Source: CAYZJV01 sp964478945 (GTDB lineage: Bacteria > Spirochaetota > Spirochaetia > Sphaerochaetales > Sphaerochaetaceae). Taken from it: a stretch of 40,362 nucleotides of DNA. The notes under the pieces were generated by a model, which did not search any database, had not been told where the DNA came from, and saw nothing but the letters and a program-made list of their open reading frames with translations. Location: positions 1-40,362 of the forward strand of contig CAYZJV010000021.1 of the NCBI GenBank assembly GCA_964478945.1, given 5' to 3'. Positions 33,772-40,362 of the stretch are shown piece by piece. A program made the position numbers and the translations under genes. Positions within the stretch are counted from its first letter, which is position 1. The number at the start of each line of letters is the position of its first letter.

Positions 33772-35055
33772 ATGCTGCCATTGATGACATTTTTAATGAT
33801 TCTATTGTTGCTCTTGGGATTCCCATTCATGGTAACACTACTGATACCATTGATTGCATCCATAGTCCTCTTCATTCCAAGATTCCCAATGGAAAATATT
33901 GTGCAACAAATTGTCGGGGGAATCAAACCGGCCTCCCTCGTCTGTATTCCGTTGTTTATCCTTGCGGCGAATATCATCACATCGGGTCAATCTGCCAAAA
34001 AACTGGTACGATTGGTCCAATCCTACCTAGGACATATTCCCGGAGGCTTGGCCATCACCACGAATGCCAGCTGTACGCTATTTGGATCTGTATCAGGGTC
34101 AACTCAGGCAACTGTTGCCGCCATTGGAGGGACAATGCGGCCTATGTTGCTTGATGCAGGGTATCCGAGTTCCTGGACTTTGGCATTGATCATCAATTCC
34201 AGCGATATCGCATTCCTCATCCCTCCCAGCATTGGATTCATTGTATATGGAGTGGCAACCAGTACTTCGGTCGGCAAATTGTTCCTTTCGGGAGTCTTAC
34301 CAGGAATCCTTATATTCACTCTCTTTTCAATCTACGCATATTTCTATTCGAAGTATAGAAAAATAGGTGTAAGTCCCAAAGCCTCCCTACAAGAACGCTG
34401 GATCGCTACGAAGGAAGGGTTCCTGCTCATGGGATTTCCCGTGATCGTGATCGGCGGGATCTACTTCGGCATTTTGAGTCCCACCGAGGCCTCTGCGGCG
34501 ACGGTGTTCTATGCCTTGATTTTGGAAGGTTTCGTCTACAAGACCCTTTCATGGAGCATGTTGCGAAAGGCTTTGCTTTCAACAGGCATCGTTACCGCAG
34601 TGGTATTCATTCTCGTTGGAGCGGGCCAAGCCTTTTCAATGGTCATAAGCTTCATGAGAATTCCCCAGACGTATTTGCCAATGCTTTTTGGCGAGAATCC
34701 TTCCACCCTTAAGGTCATCATCATCATCAACATCGCCTATTTCATCGCTTGTATGTTCGTTGATCCGATAGTGGCCATCTACATCCTGAGTCCGATATTC
34801 CAGCCCTATGTGTTGCAGGCTGGAGTGAATCCGGTATTGATTGGAACTTTGGTCACCCTACAGGCGGCGATCGGATCAGCGACACCTCCGTTTGGTGCCG
34901 ATATTTTTACCGCACAATTGATATTCAGGCGTCCCTACTTGGAAATCATTAGAAGTACACCACCTTTCATTCTTATTCTTCTTTTGGTCAATGTGTTGAT
35001 CATCATATTTCCCGATATCGCAATGTTCTTGCCGAACCTTTCGTTTGGAGCATAG
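33772..35055 (+). CDS. dctM: TRAP transporter large permease, DctM family
   Basis: The 427-residue membrane protein has about 11-12 hydrophobic helices, the length expected for DctM. Signatures include SGSTQATVAAIGGTM, NSSDIAFLIPPSIGFIVYG, GGIYFGILSPTEASAATVFYA and SATPPFGADIFTAQ near the C-terminus. It is the sodium-coupled elevator subunit that takes substrate from DctP. GGAAGG precedes the ATG. The next gene (DUF2848) begins nine bases after its stop, so both are co-transcribed. Confidence 0.95.
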   Translation: MLPLMTFLMILLLLLGFPFMVTLLIPLIASIVLFIPRFPMENIVQQIVGGIKPASLVCIPLFILAANIITSGQSAKKLVRLVQSYLGHIPGGLAITTNASCTLFGSVSGSTQATVAAIGGTMRPMLLDAGYPSSWTLALIINSSDIAFLIPPSIGFIVYGVATSTSVGKLFLSGVLPGILIFTLFSIYAYFYSKYRKIGVSPKASLQERWIATKEGFLLMGFPVIVIGGIYFGILSPTEASAATVFYALILEGFVYKTLSWSMLRKALLSTGIVTAVVFILVGAGQAFSMVISFMRIPQTYLPMLFGENPSTLKVIIIINIAYFIACMFVDPIVAIYILSPIFQPYVLQAGVNPVLIGTLVTLQAAIGSATPPFGADIFTAQLIFRRPYLEIIRSTPPFILILLLVNVLIIIFPDIAMFLPNLSFGA

Positions 35056-35063
35056 GGGGGCTT

Positions 35064-35768
35064 ATGAGTGAATTCTATCATATCACTTGTCATGTTGGGG
35101 AAAATGAGGGAACCAAAACGATTCCCATTGGGGCAAGACGCCTCATCTGTTTTGGGTATTCGGGTCGAGATAGGGAAGAAGTGGAGACCCATATACGCCA
35201 GCTTGAACCTTTGGGAATCCCGGCACCTGAAAAAGTTCCTACGATCATGGAGGTTTCTCCGTGGTTGTTGACAGACTCCATGAACTTTCGCGTACAAGGG
35301 TTCCATACATCGGGTGAGGTGGAATTTGTATTGATTGGGTTGCCAAGCGAAGATGAACTACTGGTGGGAGTCGGCAGTGATCATGGAGATTTGGAATTGG
35401 AAAGGATTGATGGTGCCATGGCGAAGCAGATGGGACCAAAAGTGCTTTCCAAAGAACTATGGAAATTTTCCGATGTTGTTGACCACTGGGATGCACTTGA
35501 AATGCGGGCATGGGTTACTGTGGATGGAAAGCGATGGTTGCATCAATTTGCCGGCGTGTCGGTACTGTTGCATCCGAATACCTTGCTGCAACTGTATCGG
35601 GAACGTGTTGCAGATTCGCTTGAAGGAGCGGTGATATTCTCGGGAACGATCAGTTGCTTGGAATCGCTGGTGTATCCAACACGATTCGAGGCCGAATTGT
35701 ATGATCCTATTATGAAAAGATCAATTTCCCTTGCCTACCAAGTGGAGGCTTTCGATCGTAACCATTGA
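35064..35768 (+). CDS. DUF2848 family protein
   Basis: The 234-residue soluble protein matches the pattern I associate with DUF2848: LICFGYSGRDREEVETHI near the N-terminus, VSPWLLT, TSGEVEFVLIG, VGVGSDHGDLELERIDGAMAKQ and VVDHWDALEMRAWV in the middle. The conserved SDHGD and DHWD acidic/His patches could be a metal or catalytic site. No function has been established for the family to my knowledge. It is nine bases from dctM, behind GGGGGG, and in the same operon as three C-N hydrolases, so a hydrolase or lyase step in the pathway is plausible. That role is inference. Confidence 0.8.
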   Translation: MSEFYHITCHVGENEGTKTIPIGARRLICFGYSGRDREEVETHIRQLEPLGIPAPEKVPTIMEVSPWLLTDSMNFRVQGFHTSGEVEFVLIGLPSEDELLVGVGSDHGDLELERIDGAMAKQMGPKVLSKELWKFSDVVDHWDALEMRAWVTVDGKRWLHQFAGVSVLLHPNTLLQLYRERVADSLEGAVIFSGTISCLESLVYPTRFEAELYDPIMKRSISLAYQVEAFDRNH

Positions 35769-35861
35769 TGGGTATACTGTAGGGATGGCGTGTGTCATGC
35801 GTCTCCTGACAATATGATATTGATGGGATGGACAAGAAATTTATTACTAGGATGTTGCGGA

Positions 35862-36320
35862 ATGAAAGAAATGAATAAGAGTGTTTCAAAGGTTGATCAG
35901 ACGGACTTGAAGATCATTGAGATTCTACAGGAGGATGGGCGTACCCCCAACAACGAAATCGCAGCGCGTCTTTCCCTTTCGGAAGGAACCATCAGGAATA
36001 GGATAGCCAAGTTGGTACAACATGATTTCCTGAAGGTGAAGGGGTTGATAAACCCCTCAAAGTTCATTGAAAAACAGTTGGTGTATCTGCTCCTCTCCGT
36101 TCCTTTGCGACAGGGGTGGATGGATGTCGGCAATAAACTTGCGGAATTCTCGGAAGTCAGGTCGGTAAGCCTGTTGACCGGTCGTTTTGACATGCTGCTT
36201 GAAGTGTTTATCGCTCCATCCGAGCTTGCGGAATTCATCAGTGAAAAGATCGGTACTTTGGAAGGAGTGAATTCCACTGAGAGTATATTGGTGTTGAAAC
36301 AATTCAATAAATGGATCTGA
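35862..36320 (+). CDS. Lrp/AsnC family transcriptional regulator
   Basis: The 152-residue length is standard. The N-terminal winged helix shows VDQTDLKIIEILQEDGRTPNN and ARLSLSEGTIRNRIAKL (about residues 11-51), and the C-terminal RAM ligand domain holds VSLLTGRFDMLLEV and an ILVLKQF strand. Starts at 35862 or 35871 are both possible; the frame upstream to 35790 is unlike Lrp. Ectoine loci commonly carry an Lrp/AsnC-type gene (DoeX/AsnC), which supports a role as local regulator. It probably acts on the palindromes at 27801-27838. Confidence 0.88.
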   Translation: MKEMNKSVSKVDQTDLKIIEILQEDGRTPNNEIAARLSLSEGTIRNRIAKLVQHDFLKVKGLINPSKFIEKQLVYLLLSVPLRQGWMDVGNKLAEFSEVRSVSLLTGRFDMLLEVFIAPSELAEFISEKIGTLEGVNSTESILVLKQFNKWI

Positions 36321-36382
36321 TTGGTGTGGGCAATAATTGAGTAAGCTTCAAAGACTTTATCTAGAAAGGACGTACTACCAAT

Positions 36383-37633
36383 ATGAGTAAGACCAACGAC
36401 TGTTGTCTGGTGAATCTGGAAAGGATGATGGATGACCTTGATGAGGTGAATTCATTCACCACCGGTTACCATGGAAACAATGAGGGAATCACCCGACGTA
36501 GTTTCACCGATGAAGATCAAAAAGCACGTGCATGGTTGGTCGAAAAAATGACGAACCTGGGATTGGACGTGGTGGTCGATGGCTTCGGAAATGTAAGGGG
36601 AACCTTGGCCGGTATTGGCAAAGCCGTGGTTACCGGTTCCCATCTCGACACCATACCGAATGGAGGTAGGTATGACGGGATTCTCGGTATCATCTCGGCA
36701 CTTGAGACCGTGCGTGTGATCAAGGAACGCGAATTGAAGATCAAACACCCCATCGAGATCGTCGCTTTTACCGACGAGGAAGAACGCTTCATGAGTTTTC
36801 TTGGAAGTTATGCGTATACAGGTGAGTTGGATGTGAAGCTTATGGAGCTGTTGACCGATAGTGATGGCATATCGCTTGCCGAGAGTATGGATAAGTATGG
36901 TTTCGATCCAAAGACTGCCATTGTCAACAGTAAAGCCGACTTGGAGAACATCAAAGCGTTTGTTGAATTGCATGTTGAACAAGGACCGTTGTTGGAACGA
37001 CATGGCAATGATATCGGAGTCGTTGATTCCGTCATGGGTGACTATAGGTATGGTATCTCGATAGTGGGAAAAACCGACCATGCGGGATTTCCCATGGAAG
37101 GGCGTTCCGACGCCTTCTTGGCCTTGTATGAGCTTCTCACAAGAATCAATGCATTGACAAAAGTCTATATACCGAAAGGACTGCTTTTTACCATTGGAAG
37201 TGTCAAGGTGAGTCCGGGACTTGAGAATGTCGTTCCGGGAGGAGCATACTGTTCCATCGACCTAAGGATCAAGGACGGAAAAATCCTCAATGAGCTCGAT
37301 AGGAATATCAAATCCTTCATAGATGAAATCATCGGGGTGGGGAAATTTTCCGTGAATACCGAGCATATCCTTCGACTGGCCCCTGTTCCAATGGATGAAA
37401 ATATCTGTTCGACTATTGAAGCATGTGCCGAAGAAGTCGGCATCACCCATGTGCGTATGAGTAGTGGTGCCGGCCATGATGCTCAGATCATGGCCCAGAA
37501 GGTTCCCACGGCAATGATCTTTGTACCGAGTGAAGGTGGTAGGAGCCATCGTCCAGACGAATATACATCCCCTGAAGACATCCGCAAGGGAGCTGAAGTG
37601 CTTCTCAGGACCATTCTCAGGCTGGCTAGATGA
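36383..37633 (+). CDS. M20 family amidohydrolase, hydantoinase/carbamoylase (N-carbamoyl amino acid or allantoate type)
   Basis: The 416-residue protein has the M20 metal site of the carbamoylase group: His87 (TGSHLDTIPNGG), Asp98 (YDG), Glu132/133 (FTDEEERF), His197 (ELHVEQGP) and His389 (GRSHRPDEY), with His365 in SSGAGHDA. A dimerisation lid lies between about 215 and 330. Relatives hydrolyse N-carbamoyl-L-amino acids, allantoate or ureidoglycine, releasing ammonia and CO2. An AAAGGA site is 12 bases upstream, rather far. It is the last cluster gene; its end overlaps the convergent flavoprotein gene by 8 bases. It may also deacylate an N-acyl product. Confidence 0.9.
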   Translation: MSKTNDCCLVNLERMMDDLDEVNSFTTGYHGNNEGITRRSFTDEDQKARAWLVEKMTNLGLDVVVDGFGNVRGTLAGIGKAVVTGSHLDTIPNGGRYDGILGIISALETVRVIKERELKIKHPIEIVAFTDEEERFMSFLGSYAYTGELDVKLMELLTDSDGISLAESMDKYGFDPKTAIVNSKADLENIKAFVELHVEQGPLLERHGNDIGVVDSVMGDYRYGISIVGKTDHAGFPMEGRSDAFLALYELLTRINALTKVYIPKGLLFTIGSVKVSPGLENVVPGGAYCSIDLRIKDGKILNELDRNIKSFIDEIIGVGKFSVNTEHILRLAPVPMDENICSTIEACAEEVGITHVRMSSGAGHDAQIMAQKVPTAMIFVPSEGGRSHRPDEYTSPEDIRKGAEVLLRTILRLAR

Positions 37634-38213
37634 TTGATCGTGCAAAGAGCGCGCCGGACTCGAATGCCCTGTGTAGATCGGCAACGTTGGACTTCACCGA
37701 ATTGGCTTGGAAATGTCCGGGAAACGCCAGCATGTCGAACACCTCGTACCCTATCACTTTAATTGCATCACGCATGCAAGTGATGTTGTGGTTCATCTCT
37801 TCGGGATTCACTTGTTCGCATACTCCGAATACCAAAGCCTTTTTCCCCCGGTTTGCCAGTCGTGAAGTGTAAGGACCTGGTCTGACTTCGCCAAAATCAA
37901 AGAATGGATAGAAACGATCGATAAACGCCTTCATCCATGGTGTCATATCATAGTTGTAGGTGGGAGATCCCAGGATTATTCCTTCGGACTCTTCAATCAA
38001 AGGATACAGCAGGTGCATTCCGTCGAAGAAGGAGGTGCAGGTTTTGTCGTTTCTACATCGTTCACAGCCGATGCAGTTCTCAATATGATGGGACGGCAAA
38101 TGGATGAACTTTGTTTCAGCTCCTTCGGATGCTGCTCCCCTCAGCATTTCTGCCATGATGGTACTTGTGTTGCCATGTTTTCGTGGACTTCCATTGAACC
38201 CAATGATTTTCAT
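37626..38213 (-). CDS. Iron-sulfur flavoprotein-like NADPH-dependent FMN reductase/flavodoxin family protein
   Basis: The 195-residue protein begins MKIIGFNGSPRKHGNTST, the FMN phosphate loop of flavodoxin-like reductases. Cys47, Cys50, Cys53 and Cys59 (CX2CX2CX5C, in ENCIGCERCRNDKTC) form the compact motif of iron-sulfur flavoproteins that hold one 4Fe-4S cluster. GSPTYNYDMTPWMKAFIDR is the family's second flavin-binding loop. The ATG at 38213 is preferred; a longer frame to 38276 adds an unrelated N-terminus. AAGGAG lies upstream. Likely an electron-transfer or detoxifying reductase of an anaerobe, apparently monocistronic. Confidence 0.9.
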   Translation of the reverse strand: MKIIGFNGSPRKHGNTSTIMAEMLRGAASEGAETKFIHLPSHHIENCIGCERCRNDKTCTSFFDGMHLLYPLIEESEGIILGSPTYNYDMTPWMKAFIDRFYPFFDFGEVRPGPYTSRLANRGKKALVFGVCEQVNPEEMNHNITCMRDAIKVIGYEVFDMLAFPGHFQANSVKSNVADLHRAFESGALFARSII

Positions 38214-38556
38214 ACCCGATGGACTCCTTTTCATCCGATCACCTATGGTTGAGCCACAGGGCACTTTTCGCACCATCCCCTACAGAGTGGTCTCCATATC
38301 GACAAGTATCTCATGAGCAGCAATATCACTCAACAAATTCCTTCATTGAAATGAAAAAGAATCTGAAAAGTCTATGGGACATTCGTCCCCATGAGAGATC
38401 GCATCGAAAGTTCGATCAAAGTGGCACTGTGATGGAAATCCATCATGCAAACAGCTCTACCGAACTGAGAAGTCTCCAACACTCCATGGTCCGATCAATG
38501 ATTCCGCGACGATTTCCCCAATTTACGATTGCCAACACAAGGAAACCTTTCTATCA
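38214..38556. other. Intergenic region, no clear feature
   Basis: This 343-base stretch lies between the flavoprotein start and the membrane-protein gene. Open frames exist on the plus strand (for example 38219-38608) but show no family resemblance, have repetitive charged or His-rich composition and no good ribosome site. I see no RNA gene or repeat. Confidence 0.5.
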
Positions 38557-38586
38557 TTGCATATGCTTGGAAGAACACATCAGAAC

Positions 38587-39150
38587 ATGTTGCGCATGTA
38601 TAGGGTGAATCCCAAAAACCATCGTGTGGTGATAGATATCGCATTGGACCGCTACCTCGACTATTTCCATGAATGGGACAATGCCGTATTCCGCAAGCGG
38701 GATCTCCATCCCGAATTGGCCGAATTCCTCGATCTCTGTTCAGAGGAAATTCCGTTAAGGAAGAAACTCGAACTGAATTTCTGCATCAAGAATAGACGAG
38801 AGGATGAGGAGAAGGAAAAGATCCTTGAAGCCAGCTACCGCAACTATTACGAATCCCAATTGCATATGGTGGAACGCAATCTCATGCGCCATTTCAAGTT
38901 TTCGAGCGTCTTGTTCCTGATCGCAATCGGTTTCATTGCCCTCTATTTTATGGTGAATGGATCCGGGGATTCCCATATCCTCTCGAAAATCATGGTTGAG
39001 GGTGTGCTGATCGGCGCATGGGTATTCATGTGGGAGTCATTGCATATGGTGTTCTTCGAGTCACTTGATCCGATGAAGAGAAGACGTGAATTGAAACGAT
39101 TCCTCGATGCGAATATCGTATTCAAGATCCCAGAACGTCAGCACCAATGA
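38587..39150 (+). CDS. Conserved-type membrane protein of unknown function with two transmembrane helices
   Basis: I do not recognise a named family. From the ATG at 38587 the protein has 187 residues: a soluble acidic N-terminal part (NHRVVIDIALDRYLDYFHEW), a charged helical linker (RREDEEKEKILEASYRNYYE), one transmembrane helix (VLFLIAIGFIALYFMV), a short loop, a second hydrophobic helix (GVLIGAWVFMWESLHMVFF) and a basic C-terminus (KRRRELKRFL). Other starts (38557, 38563, 38596) cannot be excluded, as no strong ribosome site decides. Codon usage looks normal, and the frame is long and well structured, so the gene is probably real. Confidence 0.65.
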   Translation: MLRMYRVNPKNHRVVIDIALDRYLDYFHEWDNAVFRKRDLHPELAEFLDLCSEEIPLRKKLELNFCIKNRREDEEKEKILEASYRNYYESQLHMVERNLMRHFKFSSVLFLIAIGFIALYFMVNGSGDSHILSKIMVEGVLIGAWVFMWESLHMVFFESLDPMKRRRELKRFLDANIVFKIPERQHQ

Positions 39151-39245
39151 TGCATGGATGGAGCGCCCTTGCGGGTGGAAGCAATGGAACAAGGGGGGAA
39201 AGTCTCCCATGCTTTGGAGAAATAGCCGATACACTCTATGCCATC

Positions 39246-39269
39246 CATTATATTATTATTAATATAATG
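39246..39269 (+). promoter_or_regulatory. 24-bp AT-rich palindrome upstream of DOMON gene
   Basis: Arms CATTATATTA (39246-39255) and TAATATAATG (39260-39269) form a perfect 10-bp inverted repeat around TTAT. Its right arm contains a -10-like TATAAT (39263-39268). Size and composition resemble Fur/PerR-type operators, though it does not match a known consensus exactly. A second small repeat, GACGGT/ACCGTC (39278-39293), lies directly before the ribosome site. Confidence 0.5.
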
Positions 39270-39306
39270 AAAAGAGAGACGGTTCATACCGTCGAAGGAG
39301 GGTGTC

Positions 39307-39876
39307 ATGCATAAGCTTCACAATATGTTCGCTCGATTGGGACTGGTGCTCCCACTTGTACTGTTGGTACCGACTCTGGTATTTGCCGGAGGAGGAAAGG
39401 AAGAGCCTGCAGTACAGCAATCCAATGGTAGATCATCGGTGCAGGTAGATGAAAATTGGGGATTTTCCTGGCGATTCATCGAAGACAGTATCGAGTTCAC
39501 TGTGAGTGCTCCCACCACAGGGTGGATAGGTATCGGGTTCGATCCCAGTCGTATGATGAAGGATGCCGATTACATCCTTGCATATGTGGATAATGGAACG
39601 GTGTATGCCCGTGATGATTGGGGAACCGGTAATACCAGCCATGGTCCCGATACCGGTCAAGGGGGAACCGACAATGTCACTGCGATTTCCGGTGCGGAAT
39701 CGGATGGAGTGACGACAGTCACCTTCTCTGTGCCACTCGACTCGGGCGACCGGTATGACAAGACATTCGCTCCCGGCAAGAGCCATACCGTGCTTTTGGC
39801 CTACGGTGCCGAAGGGGCGGACAATTTCACCGGAATGCATAGGAAACGCACTTCGATCGAGGTAGTGCTTGAATGA
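39307..39876 (+). CDS. Exported DOMON-domain protein
   Basis: The 189-residue protein starts with a signal peptide ending near VFAGGGKEE, a spirochaete-like export signal. Residues 48-189 form a DOMON beta-sandwich: WGFSWRFIEDSIEFTVSAPTTGW, split here as FSWRFIEDSIEF and SAPTTGWIGIGFDPSRMMKDAD, then ILAYVDNGTVYARDDWG, and MHRKRTSIEVVL. Met83/Met84 and His178 sit where heme-binding DOMON domains place their Met and His ligands, so a periplasmic b-heme is possible. Other DOMON proteins bind sugars. AAGGAGG lies five bases before the ATG. No partner cytochrome is encoded nearby. Confidence 0.85.
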   Translation: MHKLHNMFARLGLVLPLVLLVPTLVFAGGGKEEPAVQQSNGRSSVQVDENWGFSWRFIEDSIEFTVSAPTTGWIGIGFDPSRMMKDADYILAYVDNGTVYARDDWGTGNTSHGPDTGQGGTDNVTAISGAESDGVTTVTFSVPLDSGDRYDKTFAPGKSHTVLLAYGAEGADNFTGMHRKRTSIEVVLE

Positions 39877-39880
39877 CACC

Positions 39881-39918
39881 ATGAGGGACGGGAACACACA
39901 ACTATTCCCGTCCCTCAT
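39881..39918. terminator. Bidirectional stem-loop between convergent genes
   Basis: Arms 39881-39894 (ATGAGGGACGGGAA) and 39905-39918 are a perfect 14-bp inverted repeat with a 10-base loop, five bases after the DOMON stop and 17 bases before the end of the convergent regulator gene. There is no long T tract on either side, but placement fits shared termination. Confidence 0.65.
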
Positions 39919-39935
39919 CTCACGATGGGAGGCTG

Positions 39936-40298
39936 CTATCGTTCCAGTTGCGGTTTGATTCCCAATGCGTGTTCGACAGAACTCCATTTGCTCGGGTCAC
40001 ATGTCAACAGTACCTGCACAATTCTACCGGCTTGTCTTCGTTTCATGATGTCGTCGGAATCATAGTGGTAGTCAATCTCCATGATTTTTCCTGTGAGCAA
40101 CCATTCGAGTGACACATGCAGGGAATTGGCGAGTTTTGCCGCTTCAAGTGCTTTCGGGATCCGATTGCAGGACCGTTGCACCTTCACCAAGTGGTAATTG
40201 AGCTGTGCCTCATCGACTATTTGCTTCAGAGTCATGTGTTTCGGTCGAACCGAATCGACCCGCTTCCAAAAAAAATAGCCATCGTCTATCTCAGTCAT
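39936..40298 (-). CDS. Small XRE-like helix-turn-helix protein
   Basis: From the ATG at 40298 the protein has 120 residues; the frame extends six codons to a TTG at 40316. The central part (about residues 22-68: MTLKQIVDEAQLNYHLVKV, then ALEAAKLANSLHVSLEWLLTGK) has the five-helix XRE pattern including the final SLEWLLTG helix of Cro/C1-type repressors. The C-terminal 50 residues (YHYDSDDIMKRRQAG, WSSVEHALGI) have no clear family. It may be a transcriptional regulator of itself or of genes beyond the right edge. No operator could be assigned. Confidence 0.75.
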   Translation of the reverse strand: MTEIDDGYFFWKRVDSVRPKHMTLKQIVDEAQLNYHLVKVQRSCNRIPKALEAAKLANSLHVSLEWLLTGKIMEIDYHYDSDDIMKRRQAGRIVQVLLTCDPSKWSSVEHALGIKPQLER

Positions 40299-40362
40299 GG
40301 TCCAATCATACAACAAATTCTACAGGTTGTACACGAAAAGTTGTCACCAAATTCCAAAAAAT

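Noticed and set aside
38219..38608. 129-residue plus-strand open frame upstream of the membrane protein
   Set aside because: Odd composition (many His, Ser, Arg), no ribosome site, no family resemblance and overlap with the next gene's start region.

Overview
The window looks like a chromosomal segment of a free-living, fermentative spirochaete, most like the Sphaerochaeta/Treponema lineage. That assignment is an inference from protein style: signal peptides ending in FAAGAAE-, FAGGGKEE- or FSAGAGET-type sequences, many sugar ABC importers without a local ATPase, a stand-alone ferredoxin-thioredoxin reductase catalytic protein, and roughly 50% GC. No rRNA, tRNA, CRISPR array or insertion sequence was found. 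Two runs of exactly 100 N (9434-9533 and 21682-21781) are assembly gaps, and each interrupts a gene.

Region 1 (1-8940, minus strand) is a sugar or polyol catabolic locus. A Gfo/Idh/MocA dehydrogenase, a xylose-isomerase-like TIM barrel protein and a ribose-type ABC importer (ATPase, permease, binding protein) form one operon. It has a readable promoter and a LacI-type palindrome just downstream of the -10. A terminator follows the binding-protein gene. Behind it lie a LacI-family regulator, a second Gfo/Idh dehydrogenase and a second TIM-barrel isomerase that runs off the left edge.

Region 2 (8942-20050) begins with a DUF6933-pRiA4b ORF-3 fusion protein (split by a gap), a family 2 glycosyltransferase and a methyltransferase. 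It continues with a minus-strand glycoside operon read from about 20012 downward: solute-binding protein, two MalF/MalG-type permeases, a GntR/FadR regulator, a GH29 alpha-L-fucosidase, a PLP-dependent trans-sulfuration-type enzyme and a GH106-like glycosidase. Both hydrolases lack signal peptides, so imported deoxyhexose-decorated oligosaccharides are probably cleaved in the cytoplasm.

Region 3 (20197-27600) is mostly housekeeping: a ferredoxin-thioredoxin reductase catalytic protein paired with a glutaredoxin-like protein, a divergent DprA-like protein (split by a gap), an unusual beta-rich domain-glycerophosphodiesterase fusion, transketolase, a nitrilase-superfamily amidase and an alpha/beta hydrolase.

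Region 4 (27780-37633, plus strand) is the most interesting part. Ten co-directional genes encode a 2-hydroxyacid dehydrogenase-like protein lacking the usual catalytic His, an Asp/Glu-racemase-superfamily protein, an ectoine-hydrolase-like (DoeA/EutD) M24 protein, a formimidoylglutamase-like ureohydrolase, a TRAP transporter (DctP, DctQ, DctM), a DUF2848 protein, an Lrp/AsnC regulator and an M20 carbamoylase-type amidohydrolase. Two similar AT-rich palindromes precede the promoter. The set resembles ectoine utilisation loci but lacks DoeB, EutB, EutC, DoeC and DoeD, and it adds two C-N hydrolases. I infer an undescribed pathway for an amidine, guanidino or ureido compound.

Region 5 (37626-40362) holds an iron-sulfur flavoprotein-like reductase, a two-helix membrane protein of unknown function, an exported DOMON-domain protein behind a 24-bp AT-rich palindrome, and a small XRE-like regulator.
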